A stretch of 64,000 nucleotides of DNA from Lojkania enalia. Taxonomy: Eukaryota; Ascomycota; Dothideomycetes; Pleosporales. Under the pieces are notes generated by a model. It was not told the origin of the DNA and did not search any database. It saw nothing but the letters and a program-made list of their open reading frames with translations. Position 1 is the stretch's first letter. Each line of letters starts with the position of its first letter. The stretch covers positions 303,845 to 367,844 of the forward strand of contig ML986615.1 of assembly GCA_010094045.1 (NCBI GenBank), written 5' to 3'. Both the position numbers and the translations under genes were made by a program. Below, piece by piece: positions 34,636 through 46,675 of this stretch.

Positions 34636-35937
34636 ATGCCGCTCCACATCATTGCCAAGGGCATCTTCGAGGGCGTATCCTCGCTGCCCGGAGGCTGGAC
34701 GGTGGCTAAGGTCATACCGTGTCTCGCAATCCTTTTCCTTTTGAAGTGGTACTTCAATGGGATTATGAACACCTCCGAGCGGAACATGCACTCAAAGGTG
34801 GTGATGATAACGGTAAATCCAGAAGCCTAGGAAATACGAATTCAATCTAACATACGAAAATAGGGTGGAACATCCGGAATCGGCGCCGAAGTAGCCAAAG
34901 CCCTCGCCGCTCGAGGCGCTCAACTCGTGCTCCTGACCCAGCATCCTCTCTCTGATCCCTTCCTCGTCGAGTACATAATGGATCTCCGAACCCAGACGAA
35001 TAACGAGCTCATCACTGCCGAGCATGTTGACTTGACTTCCCTACATAGCATACGGCTATTCGCGACAAAATGGGTCGACAATGCGCCTCCGCGGCGTCTC
35101 GACATGATAATCCTGTGCGCTAACATCCGAACGCCGCCGGGCGGAAAGGTGGCCACAACAGAGGATGGCTTAGAATCAACATGGGGCCTAAACTACATGG
35201 CGAATTTCCATCTGCTGGGCATACTCAGTCCAGCATTGCGGGCCCAGCCTCCTGATCGAGATGTGCGGGTCATACTTGGGACCTGCAGCTCATACGTAGG
35301 AGGCACCTTACCAGATTTCGATGTAGAATTACCTACAGGCGGCAAGTCGAAATCACAATCAAAAAAGGATGTGAAGGCGCTATTAGAACCTATCACTTTT
35401 ACTCCATCGGGGGTTTACGCCACTTCCAAGCTCGCGCTCATGACGTTCGCGCTCGCTTTCCAAAAACATCTATCCTCGTATTCACGACCGGATAAGAGTC
35501 CCATGAATGCAAGGGTCTTGATTGTCGATCCTGGGTGGTCACGTACACCTGGTATGAGGAGATATCTTACCTTCGGGAGTCTATGGGGTCTTGCATTATA
35601 TATATTCATGTGGCCGGTATGGTGGCTGGTCTTGAAGAGTGCGGACCAAGGAGCACAGACATTTCTCTATGCTGCAATGGAAGCACAATATGGGCGAGGC
35701 GCAGGGGGCGTGTTTTTGAAGGAGTGCCGCGAGATTAGGTTCATGAGGCCGGAAGTTGAAGACGAGCAGGTACAGAAGAAGTTATGGGAAGTTAGCGATA
35801 GTACAGTTCAGGCCCTAGAGAAAGAGGGTGCTTTGAGGAGGGCCAAGGAAAGAAAGTCGGAGATAGATGGGAAAGCCCAATCTAGGCCGGTTGCAGCGAA
35901 TAGTAACAGCGTGCGGAAGCAGCGAAAAGGAAAATGA
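34636..35937 (+). CDS. Membrane-anchored short-chain dehydrogenase/reductase
   Basis: Two exons, 34636-34812 and 34864-35937, with a 51-nt intron inside the cofactor motif (VVMIT-GGTSGIG), give 416 residues. An N-terminal hydrophobic span (about residues 19-35, WTVAKVIPCLAILFLLKWY) precedes the Rossmann GGTSGIGAEVAKALAARGAQ. Later come LDMIILCANIR in place of the NNAG motif, GTCSSY as the Ser region and GVYATSK as YxxxK. A second hydrophobic segment, LWGLALYIFMWPVWWLVL (about residues 278-295), and a Lys/Arg-rich tail (KERKSEI, KQRKGK) follow. Substrate unknown; the anchor and tail suggest an ER or mitochondrial outer membrane enzyme. It shares a 272-bp promoter gap with the G-patch gene. Confidence 0.85.
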
Positions 35938-36326
35938 TTTTAAAGAGCCGGTATCTACTCGAAGTAGAGTTCTATTCCCCGTGACGCTATTTCATCCCGT
36001 GGAAACTATACGAGCACTACTGCTCCTATGTGACGCTGAGTCTGCGATCCCTTGTTCTTGTGAACTTACCATCGCCAACGACCTAGAAAATATTTTTACC
36101 ACAGAATCAAGTGTGCTCTACCGGCACTTTTTGAGGTAGGACGCGCTAGTTTAGGCATGCGAGCACAAGGTGGACGCCGATTCGAGAATCCGCTGGATCA
36201 AAGTCTCCTGATGGGTTTTTTTAGAGCCTATGTTTAGATTACACCATGCAAAAACATAGCTAGGAATTAATGATCAAGTTGGGTGCTTTTAGTTCTTATG
36301 TGTCTAGTCTTAATTTGTGCCTGTCT
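35938..36326. other. Intergenic region between convergent genes
   Basis: 3' flanks of the SDR gene (plus) and the UPC2-like regulator (minus). Nothing else is seen. Confidence 0.5.
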
Positions 36327-37748
36327 CTATAAAGGCATTGGGATGACCACTTTCCCCTCTTCTTTGGGCGACTGTTGCGGGATAGACGCATCCAAGTCGA
36401 TACCCACAACCTTGGCGGGCCACTGAATCAAATACCAGTCCTCTCGGCTCAAGGCGCATGCAACTGCCATCATCATTGCAGACCCAAGACCATCCAGCCA
36501 CCAAACGTTTCTGACCCTGCCTAGTAGGATAGCATAATGGGCCACCAGCACCAATGCCTCTCTGTTCTTTTGTTGAATGAGCGATATCATTCCCCTCGAT
36601 ATCCTCACGGGCCACAAGAAAATAGCGCCTCTATCTCTAAGCAATCCCACCGTGGTGTCGTCACTAGAGTAAGACACGATGTTACCGCTAGGATGTCCTG
36701 TCCCTGGAACAGTCAATTGCGAAGTCAGAGCAAATGTATCGCGCAGGTAATGAAGCGATTCACTCAGCATATCGAAATGGCTTTCGTAGTCTTGACCCGG
36801 CCGAATCCAGAGCGATTCTAGCTTACATAGTCTTCGGTCCTCCTCCATCGCTCGGTCGCCTGCTGGGAAACGGCTCTGCGGCCACCATGGACGCGTGCAC
36901 ATGGGCGATAATTTGCTTCCAGTTATCCACTCCCAACCTGGATTAAGGATAACTAACGTACCCCGAAGACCCCAGAATACACTTATGATTGAACGTAGCA
37001 CCCTGTCTACGATCTCTGAAGGCGGCGCGATCGAGTTCAGTGGGACGGATGCTAGGGTTTCCTCGATATCTAGCGCCGACGTTCGGAAATAATATAATGC
37101 GGTCATTGTTGCGCACGCAAATAAGGCCGTAGCGTTTTTCTCGCTAACATCTTCCAGTCTTGGTCGGAATTCTGTGAGCGCGCGATTTATCTGGTTGTCG
37201 GCCATGATTCTCATCCTGAATTTCTTGTCTTTGTTCTTGTATAGGCTTCCAAGGTGTAGTGAGGCAATGGATAGGACATTATGGATGAGGAAGCCATGGT
37301 TATAGACCAATTCGGGTATGTACGCTTGCCATGCATACTTGGCTGGATCGTCTGTAGCAAGGGTGAGAGCTGTAGAGACTTCATAGTGATCTAGCAGGAA
37401 CTGAAGAGAGACTGGGAGCTGTTCTCGACATCGCTTCCAGACGTCGAATCTTATAGAGGGATAGAGTTTTAGTGGCTGGACATCGGTTTCTGTTGGCGAC
37501 GCACTTGCTGGTTTCGAAGAAATAGGCGACTTAGGCGTGGAGGATGGTGAGCTTGGGGGGGATGCTCTGAATACTTGGATTTGATAGGGAGTTCGGGGTG
37601 TTGCAGGAGCATGAGTTTCGGAATCTTCAGTCGTTTGTTCAGGAGAGGTTGCGATCGTTGAAAGACGAGATGAAGGGGCGAGGAGAAGGAAGCTACAATC
37701 CAAATCTCGCTTCTTGCAGTTGAAGCATATTGAATGAGCTCCGTCGCA
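36327..37748 (-). CDS. UPC2-like fungal transcription factor, 5' end incomplete
   Basis: One long exon (473 codons) begins after a TAG acceptor at 37749 with CDGAHSICFNCKKRDLDC, the third to sixth cysteines of a Zn2Cys6 cluster. A Pro/Ser linker follows, then the fungal-specific domain: LQFLLDHYEVSTALTLATDD, WQAYIPELVYNHGFLIHNVL and SIASLHLGSLY, typical of Upc2/sterol uptake-type regulators. No in-frame ATG precedes it, so a 5' exon must carry the start and the first two cysteines. A candidate at 38652-38584 reads MKPKRAKGTVESSKSSGDFV then FGC, just like the N-terminus of such factors up to the first cysteine. A piece with the second cysteine was not found in the 835 bp between. The gene may be disrupted or have an unusual intron. 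Confidence 0.7.
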   Translation of the reverse strand, partial: CDGAHSICFNCKKRDLDCSFLLLAPSSRLSTIATSPEQTTEDSETHAPATPRTPYQIQVFRASPPSSPSSTPKSPISSKPASASPTETDVQPLKLYPSIRFDVWKRCREQLPVSLQFLLDHYEVSTALTLATDDPAKYAWQAYIPELVYNHGFLIHNVLSIASLHLGSLYKNKDKKFRMRIMADNQINRALTEFRPRLEDVSEKNATALFACATMTALYYFRTSALDIEETLASVPLNSIAPPSEIVDRVLRSIISVFWGLRGTLVILNPGWEWITGSKLSPMCTRPWWPQSRFPAGDRAMEEDRRLCKLESLWIRPGQDYESHFDMLSESLHYLRDTFALTSQLTVPGTGHPSGNIVSYSSDDTTVGLLRDRGAIFLWPVRISRGMISLIQQKNREALVLVAHYAILLGRVRNVWWLDGLGSAMMMAVACALSREDWYLIQWPAKVVGIDLDASIPQQSPKEEGKVVIPMPL

Positions 37749-39256
37749 CTATTTCTTTACTTAGTACAAGAGTATGCATTAGGACAGGTGGTGAAGTGAT
37801 AAGGTGCATCTATGAAATCGTACCCGCAGAGGAGTCAGGTAGGTTCTATCCACGAGCAGCTGCTTCTGCGAGACGAACCGTATACTGGCTAGAGAATAGA
37901 ATATATGAATTATGTCTGATAAGACAATCTTGTGCCAATAGCAATTCGTCTAGAGTTGCTTCTACACCTCTGTAGCGCTAATGGCAATCCATGCCATCAA
38001 GCACTTTGACAATGCTCGTCGTCCAAGCCCTTACATGGACACCCAAGCGGGCATTTTTGGACAAAAGACGACTGACAGTGTCAGATGTGAAGCAAAATGA
38101 ACACTGTCACAGATTCCTCGAGACTGCCCAATCCCTTGCTAACCGAGATGCTCTCTCAGCTGAAACAGTATCAAAGGAACGGGACCGAGACCAATATTGA
38201 TGTTGGGACGCAACAAGAGAAGGAAAACAAGGCATACCTTTATCCGCCGTTTTTTACACTGACTGCATCCGAGTCTAGTCTTGTTGTGAGCCCTTCGTGT
38301 GGGCATTTAGAGCACGACTGACGGATTGGTGCATTAGAATAGGCCTTTGACGTGGTAGTTTGGATTAGGATGGAAGGGACTACAGGCAGCAGCGCTCTTT
38401 GGAATACATAGAGGATCTGGCGAATTGTAGAAGGATGTGAACGATGTGAACATCTTGGAAGGCACCGCCACGCTCTGACGTTCTCCTCACAGGGGTGTGA
38501 CTTCGGCTACCAACTTGAATAGGAAACTTTTCGCTCTTAGAGAGTCCTGATTGGTGCACTGTGACTCGGCACAAGCGCTTGACACATCCAAAAACGAAAT
38601 CGCCGGATGATTTGGATGATTCCACTGTCCCTTTTGCTCGCTTTGGTTTCATAGTCTTCGAACCTGCTGGGGCCAGAAGTCTTGTCGCCAGGAACGGATA
38701 CATCTCACTGGAGTACTTGTAGGAAGGATCTAGTATTTATTTGAGTAAAATCCTTGGTGGGAGGACCCTGACAAGAGTTTTACTAATTAATACTAGCTTC
38801 TTCGTGGGCCTACTTATGCCTTGTCAATAAGGCAGACAAGCCACAACCCCGCAGACCAATGACAGCCCCCTCTTTACGGCCTCCTTAATAGTTCGCATGC
38901 GTGGACAGAATGGCTTTGCCATAATTCTGGTCCATAGTCCCTGGTCCCAGCCCGATAGATAGAAACGAAGACCGAGCTCATGATTAAAATATAAGAGAAC
39001 ATGGACCTCTTGACAGAGCATACATCTTCCTCTCCGCACCAAACATCTCTTATTCCCCGACTCCCCGACCCCTTTTAAAGATCCAGATTCCCAGGTCAAA
39101 AGTCGTATAATTTTTAACTATTCTATCATTCACATATTTAGCTTTTTCTCCACTAAAGAAAGGATTTGAGACTGATTCCCTCCGTTGCACCTGATTTGTA
39201 CACCTCTAACCCGCACCCTTTTCATACTTTTCTGAGATCCACTGAAATTTGCCAAC
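37749..39256. other. Region upstream of the UPC2-like and RTA1-like genes
   Basis: Contains the candidate first exon of the UPC2-like gene (38652-38584, minus). The 38.7-39.25 kb part is presumably the RTA1-like gene's promoter. Other short open frames look like chance. I see no repeat or RNA gene. Confidence 0.45.
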
Positions 39257-40191
39257 ATGGCCGGAGGCAAAGACATCAACGATCCCGACGCCTTCGTATT
39301 ATATCGATATCACCCGTCATTACCCGCTGCCGCTATATTCGTTGCTCTCTTTGGCATTTCATCAGCCCTGCACATGTACCAAGCAATCCGCAAGCGGGCG
39401 CTCTTCATGGTACCTTTTATTATTGGCGGCCTCTGTACGTAGCCTATCGATCCTAAGGTCGTAACGAGGCAATTGCTAACATCCCCTTAGTTGAAACAGT
39501 GGGCTATATTGGTCGCATCCAATCTTCACAGGACCAATACGAACTTGGGCCATTTATTATGCAAACACTGCTTCTTCTAGTCGCCCCTGCGCTCTTCGCC
39601 GCCTCTATCTACATGGTGCTCGGACGCATCATCCTCCTTACGAACGGCGAACCATACTCTCTAATCCGGCGTACCTGGCTCACAAAGATCTTCGTCACCG
39701 GCGACATCCTCAGCTTCTTGTTGCAGGGGGCTGGTGGTGGCTTGATGAGTTCGGGGAAGAGTGACCCTGACAAGATCAAACTCGGGGAACATGTCATCCT
39801 CGTCGGTCTCTTCACACAGATTGCATTCTTCGGCTTCTTCGTCATCGCAGCCTTAATCTTCCAGCACCGCGGCCGTGCACACCTTGCCAAGATTGGGCCC
39901 GAGACCCCGTGGAAGAGGCATCTTACGATGCTCTACGTCACCTCGATCTTCATCCTTATCCGAAGCATTTTCCGGGTCGTTGAATATCTCCAGGGAAATG
40001 CTGGGTATCTTCTTAGGCATGAGGTGTTTCTGTATATCTTTGATGCAGTACTTATGCTCGGTGTCATGGTAGCTTTAAATTGGGTCCATCCCGGAGATAT
40101 TGCCAGGTTACTAAAAGAGAAGGATTTGAGAGGCGATGTTGTGGAGCTGAACAGGCCTATTTCGGAAGATAGAAACAAGTCCTACCCTTGA
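39257..40191 (+). CDS. RTA1-like seven-transmembrane protein
   Basis: Two exons, 39257-39434 and 39491-40191, with a 56-nt intron, give 292 residues. Seven hydrophobic spans are visible, starting LPAAAIFVALFGISSALHMY. Family motifs are FETVGYIGR directly after the intron, APALFAASIYMVLGRII, GDILSFLLQGAGGGLMSSG and RSIFRVVEYLQGNAGYL. The loop HRGRAH and the short acidic tail also fit. RTA1-family proteins are fungal-specific and linked to resistance to 7-aminocholesterol, lipid translocation and stress; the molecular activity is unknown. The start is the ATG at MAGGKDIND, downstream of two ATGs in other frames. Confidence 0.92.
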
Positions 40192-41012
40192 GGAAGAGAT
40201 GCTTCAGGTAGATGGTTACTAATTTATATAACCAGATGGGCAGGAAACTGGCTTTTGAATATAGAACAGCGTTGCATTCCGGAGTTACGGAGCATGGATT
40301 CTGAGCAGTCTTTCGTTTATTAGGGCACTGAGGCGACTATATTTCGCATTTTATAGATTGCGCGTAATAGCTGAGGATGAAGAATTGCCTGAGCCTTGTA
40401 AGGAAATATGAATGACTTTTGATCATATACAACTCATCAATATATTATCTCAATCCCATTATAGTAAAGGTTCTTCGCGTGACTTTGTATCTAATGGTAC
40501 AGCCAAAATCGACTTGAGGAAAAAAATAGGAAGCTGAGAAATAAGACAAATTTTATGCTGCAGCAAATTGCGCTTGCGTATGTTAATATCTAGTAAAGTT
40601 GTAATAGTGAGATAACGAGACTAGGAAGAGAGCTCATATAGCACTGAAGGCCTTATTAGATCGGGCCTGAAATCTTGAGCTAGTTTGCCCCAAGTAGCAA
40701 TGAATAACTAAACTGGACGTAACAATGAATCTTCCCCACCTTGTTAACAACCGAAGTCGGGAGTTTCTGTGAATCAATTTAGGGTCATGCTCCGCTTAAA
40801 CATTCTATCCTTCCGGACATCACTTTGGATAGCTTGCGATATACACATGTCCTAGATCCACCAAATATTTACACCATTAAAGTATCAATTATTTTCTCAT
40901 AGGAGGATACAATAATAGGATACACTTCATCGCACATAAAGGCAGAATATAACTCCCCTCTTTAAGCTATATCTATTGCTTTCTAGCTCCATAACGATAA
41001 TAGTACTGTGCA
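40192..41012. other. AT-rich intergenic region
   Basis: About 820 bp between the RTA1-like gene and the NmrA-like pseudogene. No gene, repeat or RNA is recognisable. Confidence 0.5.
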
Positions 41013-42200
41013 ATGGCACCCAAAATCTTTGTGTGAGCGTCCCCCTTCCTCTATTAAATAGGTACCAGATTAACTGAATCCAAAGCACCGGCGTAACAGG
41101 CTATATAGGCGGCGATACGCTCTACGCACTCTACACCACCCACATAGAATTCACTTACACCGCTCTCGTCCGAACTCAAGACAAAGGCAACAAAATTAAA
41201 AAAGCCTACCCAAACATCAACATTATCCTCGGCGACCTCGATAAGTCCAAAGCGCTGGAAGAAGAAATCGCAAAAGCTGACGTAGTGATATGTATGACTA
41301 CTACACTCCGAGTTCTAGGCCGATGGCACTAACCAAGATATGTAGACACAGCCGATGTATTGGACCACGAAGGCGCCGCGAGAGCTATCGCTAAAGGCCT
41401 CGCATCCAGGCATTCGAATGAGAACCCTGGATTCTGGCTCCACACGTTCGGCGTCGGGATCCTCCACTGAGAAGACATGTACGACGATCGTCTAGGCGAA
41501 TGGACCGAAAACTCGTACAACGACTGGACCGCCGTCCAGACCCTCACCAACCTGCCCAACGACGTTTTCCAAAGGAACGTAAACAATATCGTGTTAGAAG
41601 CCGGGAAAAAGGATTCTAAGAAAGTGAAGACGGCCATTGTGTATCCACCGGCAATTTACGGTTTTGTTTGGAACATTGTGAAGTTATTGGGAGAACCGAC
41701 TGCCGAGGACTTAGGACGGGGAACGGGGGCCTTACTATACGCGCAGCCGACAGGCTTGTGAACTTGCCAGATTCATCTAAGCAAGGAATTCATTTCTATC
41801 ATCGGCGCCAACAAGGTGTGCTGGAGCCATGCCCATGTCGCCGACCTTGCTGACGTCTTCGTCCTATTGGCTGAACCTGCAGTGTCAAAAAAATACGGAT
41901 CCTGAGGTTTGGAGTGCCAAGGGGCATTTCTTTATGGAGAACGGTGAGCATGCGTGGGTGGACTTTGCGAGGAAAATGGGGAAGGTCACAGTTATGTCTA
42001 TGTGCCGGAGTAGAAGGAAGACTCATCGGACAAGGATGGAGCGATTTAGCAAGCGGGCTTCGAGGCGGCAAGTTGAGGATTGAATTCTAGAAAAGCAAAG
42101 AGGGCAAGGAGATTTTTGGGATGGAAGCCGCATAAATCGAGCATGGGGGGATGAGATTGAGGATATTTTGAAGGATGAAAAGACGAGGCTGGCTGAGTAG
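41013..42200 (+). pseudogene. Decayed NmrA-like / NAD(P)-binding epimerase-type protein
   Basis: Starts MAPKIFV, and a 53-nt intron (41033-41085) splits the Rossmann motif VTGVTGYIGGDTLYALY exactly as in intact fungal homologues. A second intron is 41292-41345. The frame continues through TADVLDHEGAARAIAKGL and FWLHTFGVGILH, where TGA at 41468-41470 replaces the Trp usual before EDM. Reading on, EDMYDDRLGEWTENSYNDW and VKTAIVYPPAIYG are well preserved. After about 41670 frameshifts and stops accumulate, though IIGANKVCWSHAHVADLADV and FVLLAEPAV are still readable. The splice sites and most of the first 220 residues look intact, so inactivation seems recent. The intact family acts as redox-sensing or epimerase-like enzymes. 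Confidence 0.82.
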
Positions 42201-42726
42201 GAACTCGGTATTCAATAAGGACTCTCAATGACAGATAACGCGCTGATGCCGGCAATAATGAATTCCGTTCTATTCTTCGATCGATTACAGAAGACTTCTT
42301 TCATCTACTAGACCATGCCCATTTAGTGATTTGGACCTGAGAAAATCTCTACCGTGTAGGGCCGAGAGCGATATCTACACTTATGTGATTGTAACCTTTG
42401 AAACAAGCCGTCTACTTTTGGAACCAGATGTTGGTTTCTCAAGCTTTAGTAGAGGAGCTACTCGAAGAATTGGACTTGCCATGTCGCACTCAGGACGCTC
42501 GTATAACAATGTCGAGAGTACAGCCCATGTTATCATCAAGCATTGCCAACGCATGGATGGCTTGAGCTGGTAGAGCCCCGTCAACCACGATACTTGAATC
42601 GTAGCTCTCTATTACTAGTGGAGAATATGTAAGCGCATTGGGTCAACCCATGCTCTCTCAAATGGGTCGCGACCGGGTACATTACTTCTAAATAGACCCA
42701 AATCTTGTTCGTAGATAGGTATCTGT
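42201..42726. other. Intergenic region
   Basis: About 530 bp between the NmrA-like pseudogene and the 3' end of the Pex20-like gene. Nothing recognisable. Confidence 0.5.
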
Positions 42727-44329
42727 TCATCTATGGTACTTTCCGAGAACGTTATAGTACCCGAATTGCGCTGACACCTCGTCAGTATGGGAATCATTGC
42801 TTGAAGAACGAGAAAGACCGTACTCTTGTTCCGAGTCTATCACCATGCCAAATTCCTGATGTGCATGCTCCAGTATCTTCGGGTCCACTTCAGGAGGGGG
42901 TACTGGAGCTGGTTGCAAAGGGGAAGTAGAAGGCTGATTACTACTGACTTCAACCATCTTGTCGCCATCGATTCGAACCTCGCGATCGCGGAGGCGCCTC
43001 ATGAGTTCGAGAAATTGACTGTTTTGGAACTTCTGGCTTGTGTTGTCGGCTACTCTCTCTAGCAGCCGTCCGGCTGTTTCTGCCATTTCATCATCATCGC
43101 TTCTCAGAGGTTGTTCCTCTTTCTTTTGCTCCGACTGCTCTCCTCTTTGTTTGAACAGAGGTGTTTCTGTCGTATATCCTTCTGCTGTATATCCCGCAGC
43201 TGCTAAATCCTCCCATACGCTTCCTGTATTTACCGAAATCGTCGGTGCTAATAATGGGTAAGCCGACATAAGCCGCTCATTGATCGATGTGATGAGCTTT
43301 TCTGCGCGCGACTTAATCTTCTTAGGAGCTTCACGGTCCACGATCTTTTGCAAAGCGTCAACACACCATTTCGCCTCAGTTGCATCTCGTATCAGTTGAC
43401 CGCTGCTCTCCATAGACTCCAGATCTTGAAGCCAGGGCTCGGCCTCCACCAATTTTCCAAGATCGACCTCACTCCTGAGCTTGATGGTAGCATACACCGC
43501 TGGCTGTAATTAGACTATGTTGCATTAATAACGCCTACAGAATACTTACGTGGTCGCTTCTCCTGTATGCGTCGCATTATGGGATCTGTCTCCACAGACC
43601 TTGAATGTTCCGCCACCGTCTCCTGTATGCTCGTAGATGCCTCTTCAAGTATATCCTGCTGGGCTTGCGCAAATGCTCTTTCAAACGCTGCTTCATCGAA
43701 TTCCGGTGCCATCTCCCGAGCTCGCTGCTTCCCTAGCGCCACTGCCGAGATCGGATTATGATTCGCTACCCCAAAAACTGAGGCTTGCTGAAAGGTTGGT
43801 CCCGTATGTTCGCTCACATCATATCCTGATATTCCCAAAAATTTAGGTTGCTGGTAAATAGGAGCCTGCATAACAGGTGACGTATGCCTCAAGAAATCTT
43901 GATGCCATGACGATGCTGCATTCGAGACCTGAGGCTGGTAGGGCCGCTGTATAGGCGCGGATTGTGCCGGCCCTATGTCGAGTCGCTGGAAATCAGCTGC
44001 CCAGTCGGGGGCTTGGGAAGCTTGCGCGAACTGTGGGGGAGGTGGAGGATGCGAGAAGTGTGGCGGAAGGTGATGAAAGGCAGGCGGCGGGTGGCCATTT
44101 CCGGCTTGGAAAGCTTCGAATTCTGGATCTAAAATGCCCGCATTCGGTCCCGGGGATGATCGAAAGTTCTACACTCAGTCAGATAGGTGCGAGCTGCTTT
44201 CAAAGCAATACAGACTTGCGCTGGACTGTGGCGGCTAGTCAAGCGGTCTTGCTGGGGCGTCCGGTCGACCGAAGTGTGTTTTTGGAAGTTCTGAAGGGCA
44301 TTTGAAGGCCCACAAAGAGCGTCTGCCAT
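42727..44329 (-). CDS. pex20: Peroxin 20 (Pex20), PTS2 import co-receptor
   Basis: Three exons, 44329-44216, 44168-43550 and 43499-42727, give 501 residues. The protein starts MADALCGPSNALQNFQKHT, with the near-terminal cysteine that is ubiquitinated for receptor recycling in Pex20/Pex5. A Pro-rich segment (HPPPPPQFAQ) follows. WxxxF/Y-type repeats that bind Pex13/Pex14 are seen as WAADF, WHQDF, WLQDL and WEDLAAAGY. The region around EAKWCVDALQKIV to the C-terminus is the likely Pex7-binding part. Together they define Pex20, the fungal partner of Pex7 for importing PTS2 proteins such as thiolase into peroxisomes. For intron 2 the acceptor GCCAG at 43500 is needed to keep frame. Confidence 0.9.
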
Positions 44330-45126
44330 AGTCTACAAAAAGAGATGAAGTGTATTGCACGCTAAAAGCCGAAGTAAGAATACATGAAAGTGAAATTTGC
44401 GGCGGCGGGACTAGAAAGTCGATCCCTTGTGACTTCTATTTGCCGAGGCACACGCCAATCTAATCTCGAACGCCGATCAGCGTCATTGGCTAAGCACGTG
44501 CATAACTTATTCACCCAATGCCTGCTTCCTTAATTCAGCAGAGGCGGTAGAGGGCGCCAAGAAATATAAATATCGTGGCGACCTAGTTGTCGATGAAAGG
44601 CGGATGCCGGCGTGCAAGCTTTTTTGCCCGCTTATTCATTCAGCTCTTGACCGGGCGCTGCGCTTGGATGGAGTTACACGGGACCGGTGAGTTGTGGACG
44701 CCGTAATGGTGCATGTAGTGACCGTAAGACAAACATATTTTAGAATGCTACGTGTACGAATGAAGGGTGGTGTAGTCGCTGCTCGGTATTACGAGCAGGT
44801 TTTTGGGAGATATCGAAGCTTCTAGCGATTTGTGCATTGTCTGTTCATTGCTATACCAATCAAAAATTCCAGCGAACTCCTATACCTACAGAACCTCACT
44901 AATGTTGCTCAAACAACACTAGACTGATGGTTTGAAACGCCAAAATAGCTCTCCTGCTACTGTTATAAGAATAGAGATAGACGCGATATTACAGCAAAAG
45001 TCATAGAATTGAAGCTCAACGCCCACCCATGCCCATGCAATCTCACGTTCACTAGCCGTCGAAGCTTTATGAAAACATAAGATAACTTGGTTAAAACGCA
45101 ACTTTCGATTTACGCAAATTATTTAC
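44330..45126. other. Intergenic region
   Basis: Promoter side of Pex20 and 3' flank of the coiled-coil gene; about 800 bp with no recognisable gene or RNA. Confidence 0.5.
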
Positions 45127-46675
45127 TCAAAAGAACATCTCTTTAATGCCAACGATCCGTTTTGGGGAGCTGCGGCGGCGTGACGGTGATACCGAGTGCT
45201 TCCGTCGGCGCACCCAAGCGTAGTCAGGCTTTCCGCGGTCGTCGTGGCGCTCCTCGATCAGAAGACGGGGTCCACGGGAACGGAGGCGGCGAGTATGTTC
45301 GAACAAAACCTCTGTTTCCCTCGAATCCATCTCGCGGAGGATGATAATGTAGTTAGGGTCCGACTACGTTGGTCTTAATGTAAGAATTAAATGCTATTTG
45401 TGACTGTGAACTTACCCTATCATATTCATATGGTATATCATAGTATACCAATGTATCGACGGATAGATGATCTTTGTGCACTTTTACATATGTCGGTTGG
45501 TGCGTTAGTTGGAGCGGCTTGAGGGGTGTCATTCCCTGCTGAAGCTTGGCAGTCTCCTCGGGCTTGATCATAGCTTGGATCTGGTTCTCTTGAAAGCCGA
45601 ATTGTGCGAGACGCTTACGCATTTGTTCTTCGAGCTCTGCTTCCTCTTTCTCCTGCTTTTCCTTTGCTTCTTGCTCTTTCTGCTTCTGCTTAAGGAGGAA
45701 TGCCTCCCACTGCGCTTTCTCCTCGTCTTTCTTTTTCTGCTCCTCGATCTTAAGTTGCATGATGAGCTCCTCGCGTGCTTTTTTGGCCTTCTGAGCGTCT
45801 TCAAACTCCTTGCGCTTGAAATCGGTAATGATTCTTTCCCTTTCCTCTTGTTGCTTTTGCTCTTCTTCCAACCTCTTCCTCTTGTACTCAGCGACAGCCA
45901 GGTCGTGTGCCTCCTTGGCTTCTCTGGCTTGCTTTTCCAGCTTCGCTGTGTTTTCTGCAATGATCCTCTTTCGTTCTTCCTCGGCCTTCTGAGCTTTTAG
46001 GATTTTCTCTCGCTCCTCCCGCTCGAGCTTCAGCTCCCAATCCCTCTTCAAGCGTTTTTCTTCTGCTTCCTTGCGCGCCTCTTCTTCATCACGCTCAGCC
46101 TTCTCCTGGAGATACTTTAGCTCCATCTTCCTTTTTATCGACTCTTTGATCGACTCCTCGCGCTTCTCGCGTGTATACTTCTCTTCTTGTTCCTTGATTC
46201 GCTCGTTCGCTCTTTCCAACTGCCATTTATCATAGTCATGATTATACAGATCGTCGTGATGAACATGAACGGAGCGCGATCGCGATCGCCTGTTTTTCAA
46301 CTCAAGCCGCACCTGCTCTGCAACTTCATCTTCTAGGGCCCATTCATCCTCTCTTGCAAGTGCACGACCACGAGGCAACAAACGCGGACTGGGCCCGGGA
46401 CTACGCTGGTCGGCCTGGAGCTTTGGATTTGTTTCATTGTCATTCCGACTAGAAGTAGTATTGTAGATGGTCACATTCGGCGCAGGCGCGTGGCCTTGAG
46501 AGCGAGTGCGGTGGAGACCAGTCGTATAGACATGGCGATGTTGCTCGGGCGCCAGGAAGTCGCTGCGACGACCAGGTGGTGGTGCGCGGACATGTCGTGC
46601 CCCGCTATATGTTCGGTCGCTGTACCACTCATCCTCAGTGTCCCAGAAGTCGGCGGGCGGCATGGTGACTGGCAA
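45127..46675 (-). CDS. Coiled-coil protein of unknown function
   Basis: Two exons, 46675-45416 and 45363-45127, joined in phase (YEYDR-SDPNYIIILREM), give 498 residues. The N-terminal 120 residues are basic and disordered-looking (TYSGARHVRAPPPGRR). A long highly charged helix runs from about residue 150 to 365 with repeated Glu/Lys/Arg blocks such as EEEARKEAEEKRLKRD and KAEEERKRIIAENTAK, predicting a single alpha helix or coiled coil. A short conserved-looking C-terminal part holds VDTLVYYDIPYEYDR and LREMDSRETEVLFEHTRRL, then a Ser/Arg tail. I do not recognise the family. The second Met (MPPADFWDTEDEW) could be the true start. Confidence 0.75.

Noticed and set aside
39435..39490. A phrase in the RTA1-like intron (TAACGAGGCAATT region) looking like a homing site or rRNA-like sequence
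   Set aside because: The segment has normal donor, branch point and acceptor of a 56-nt spliceosomal intron and the resemblance is too short to mean anything.
45509..46000. A leucine-rich plus-strand ORF of 163 residues
   Set aside because: It is the antisense shadow of the Glu/Lys-rich coiled coil, whose codons read backwards as Leu, Phe and Ser.
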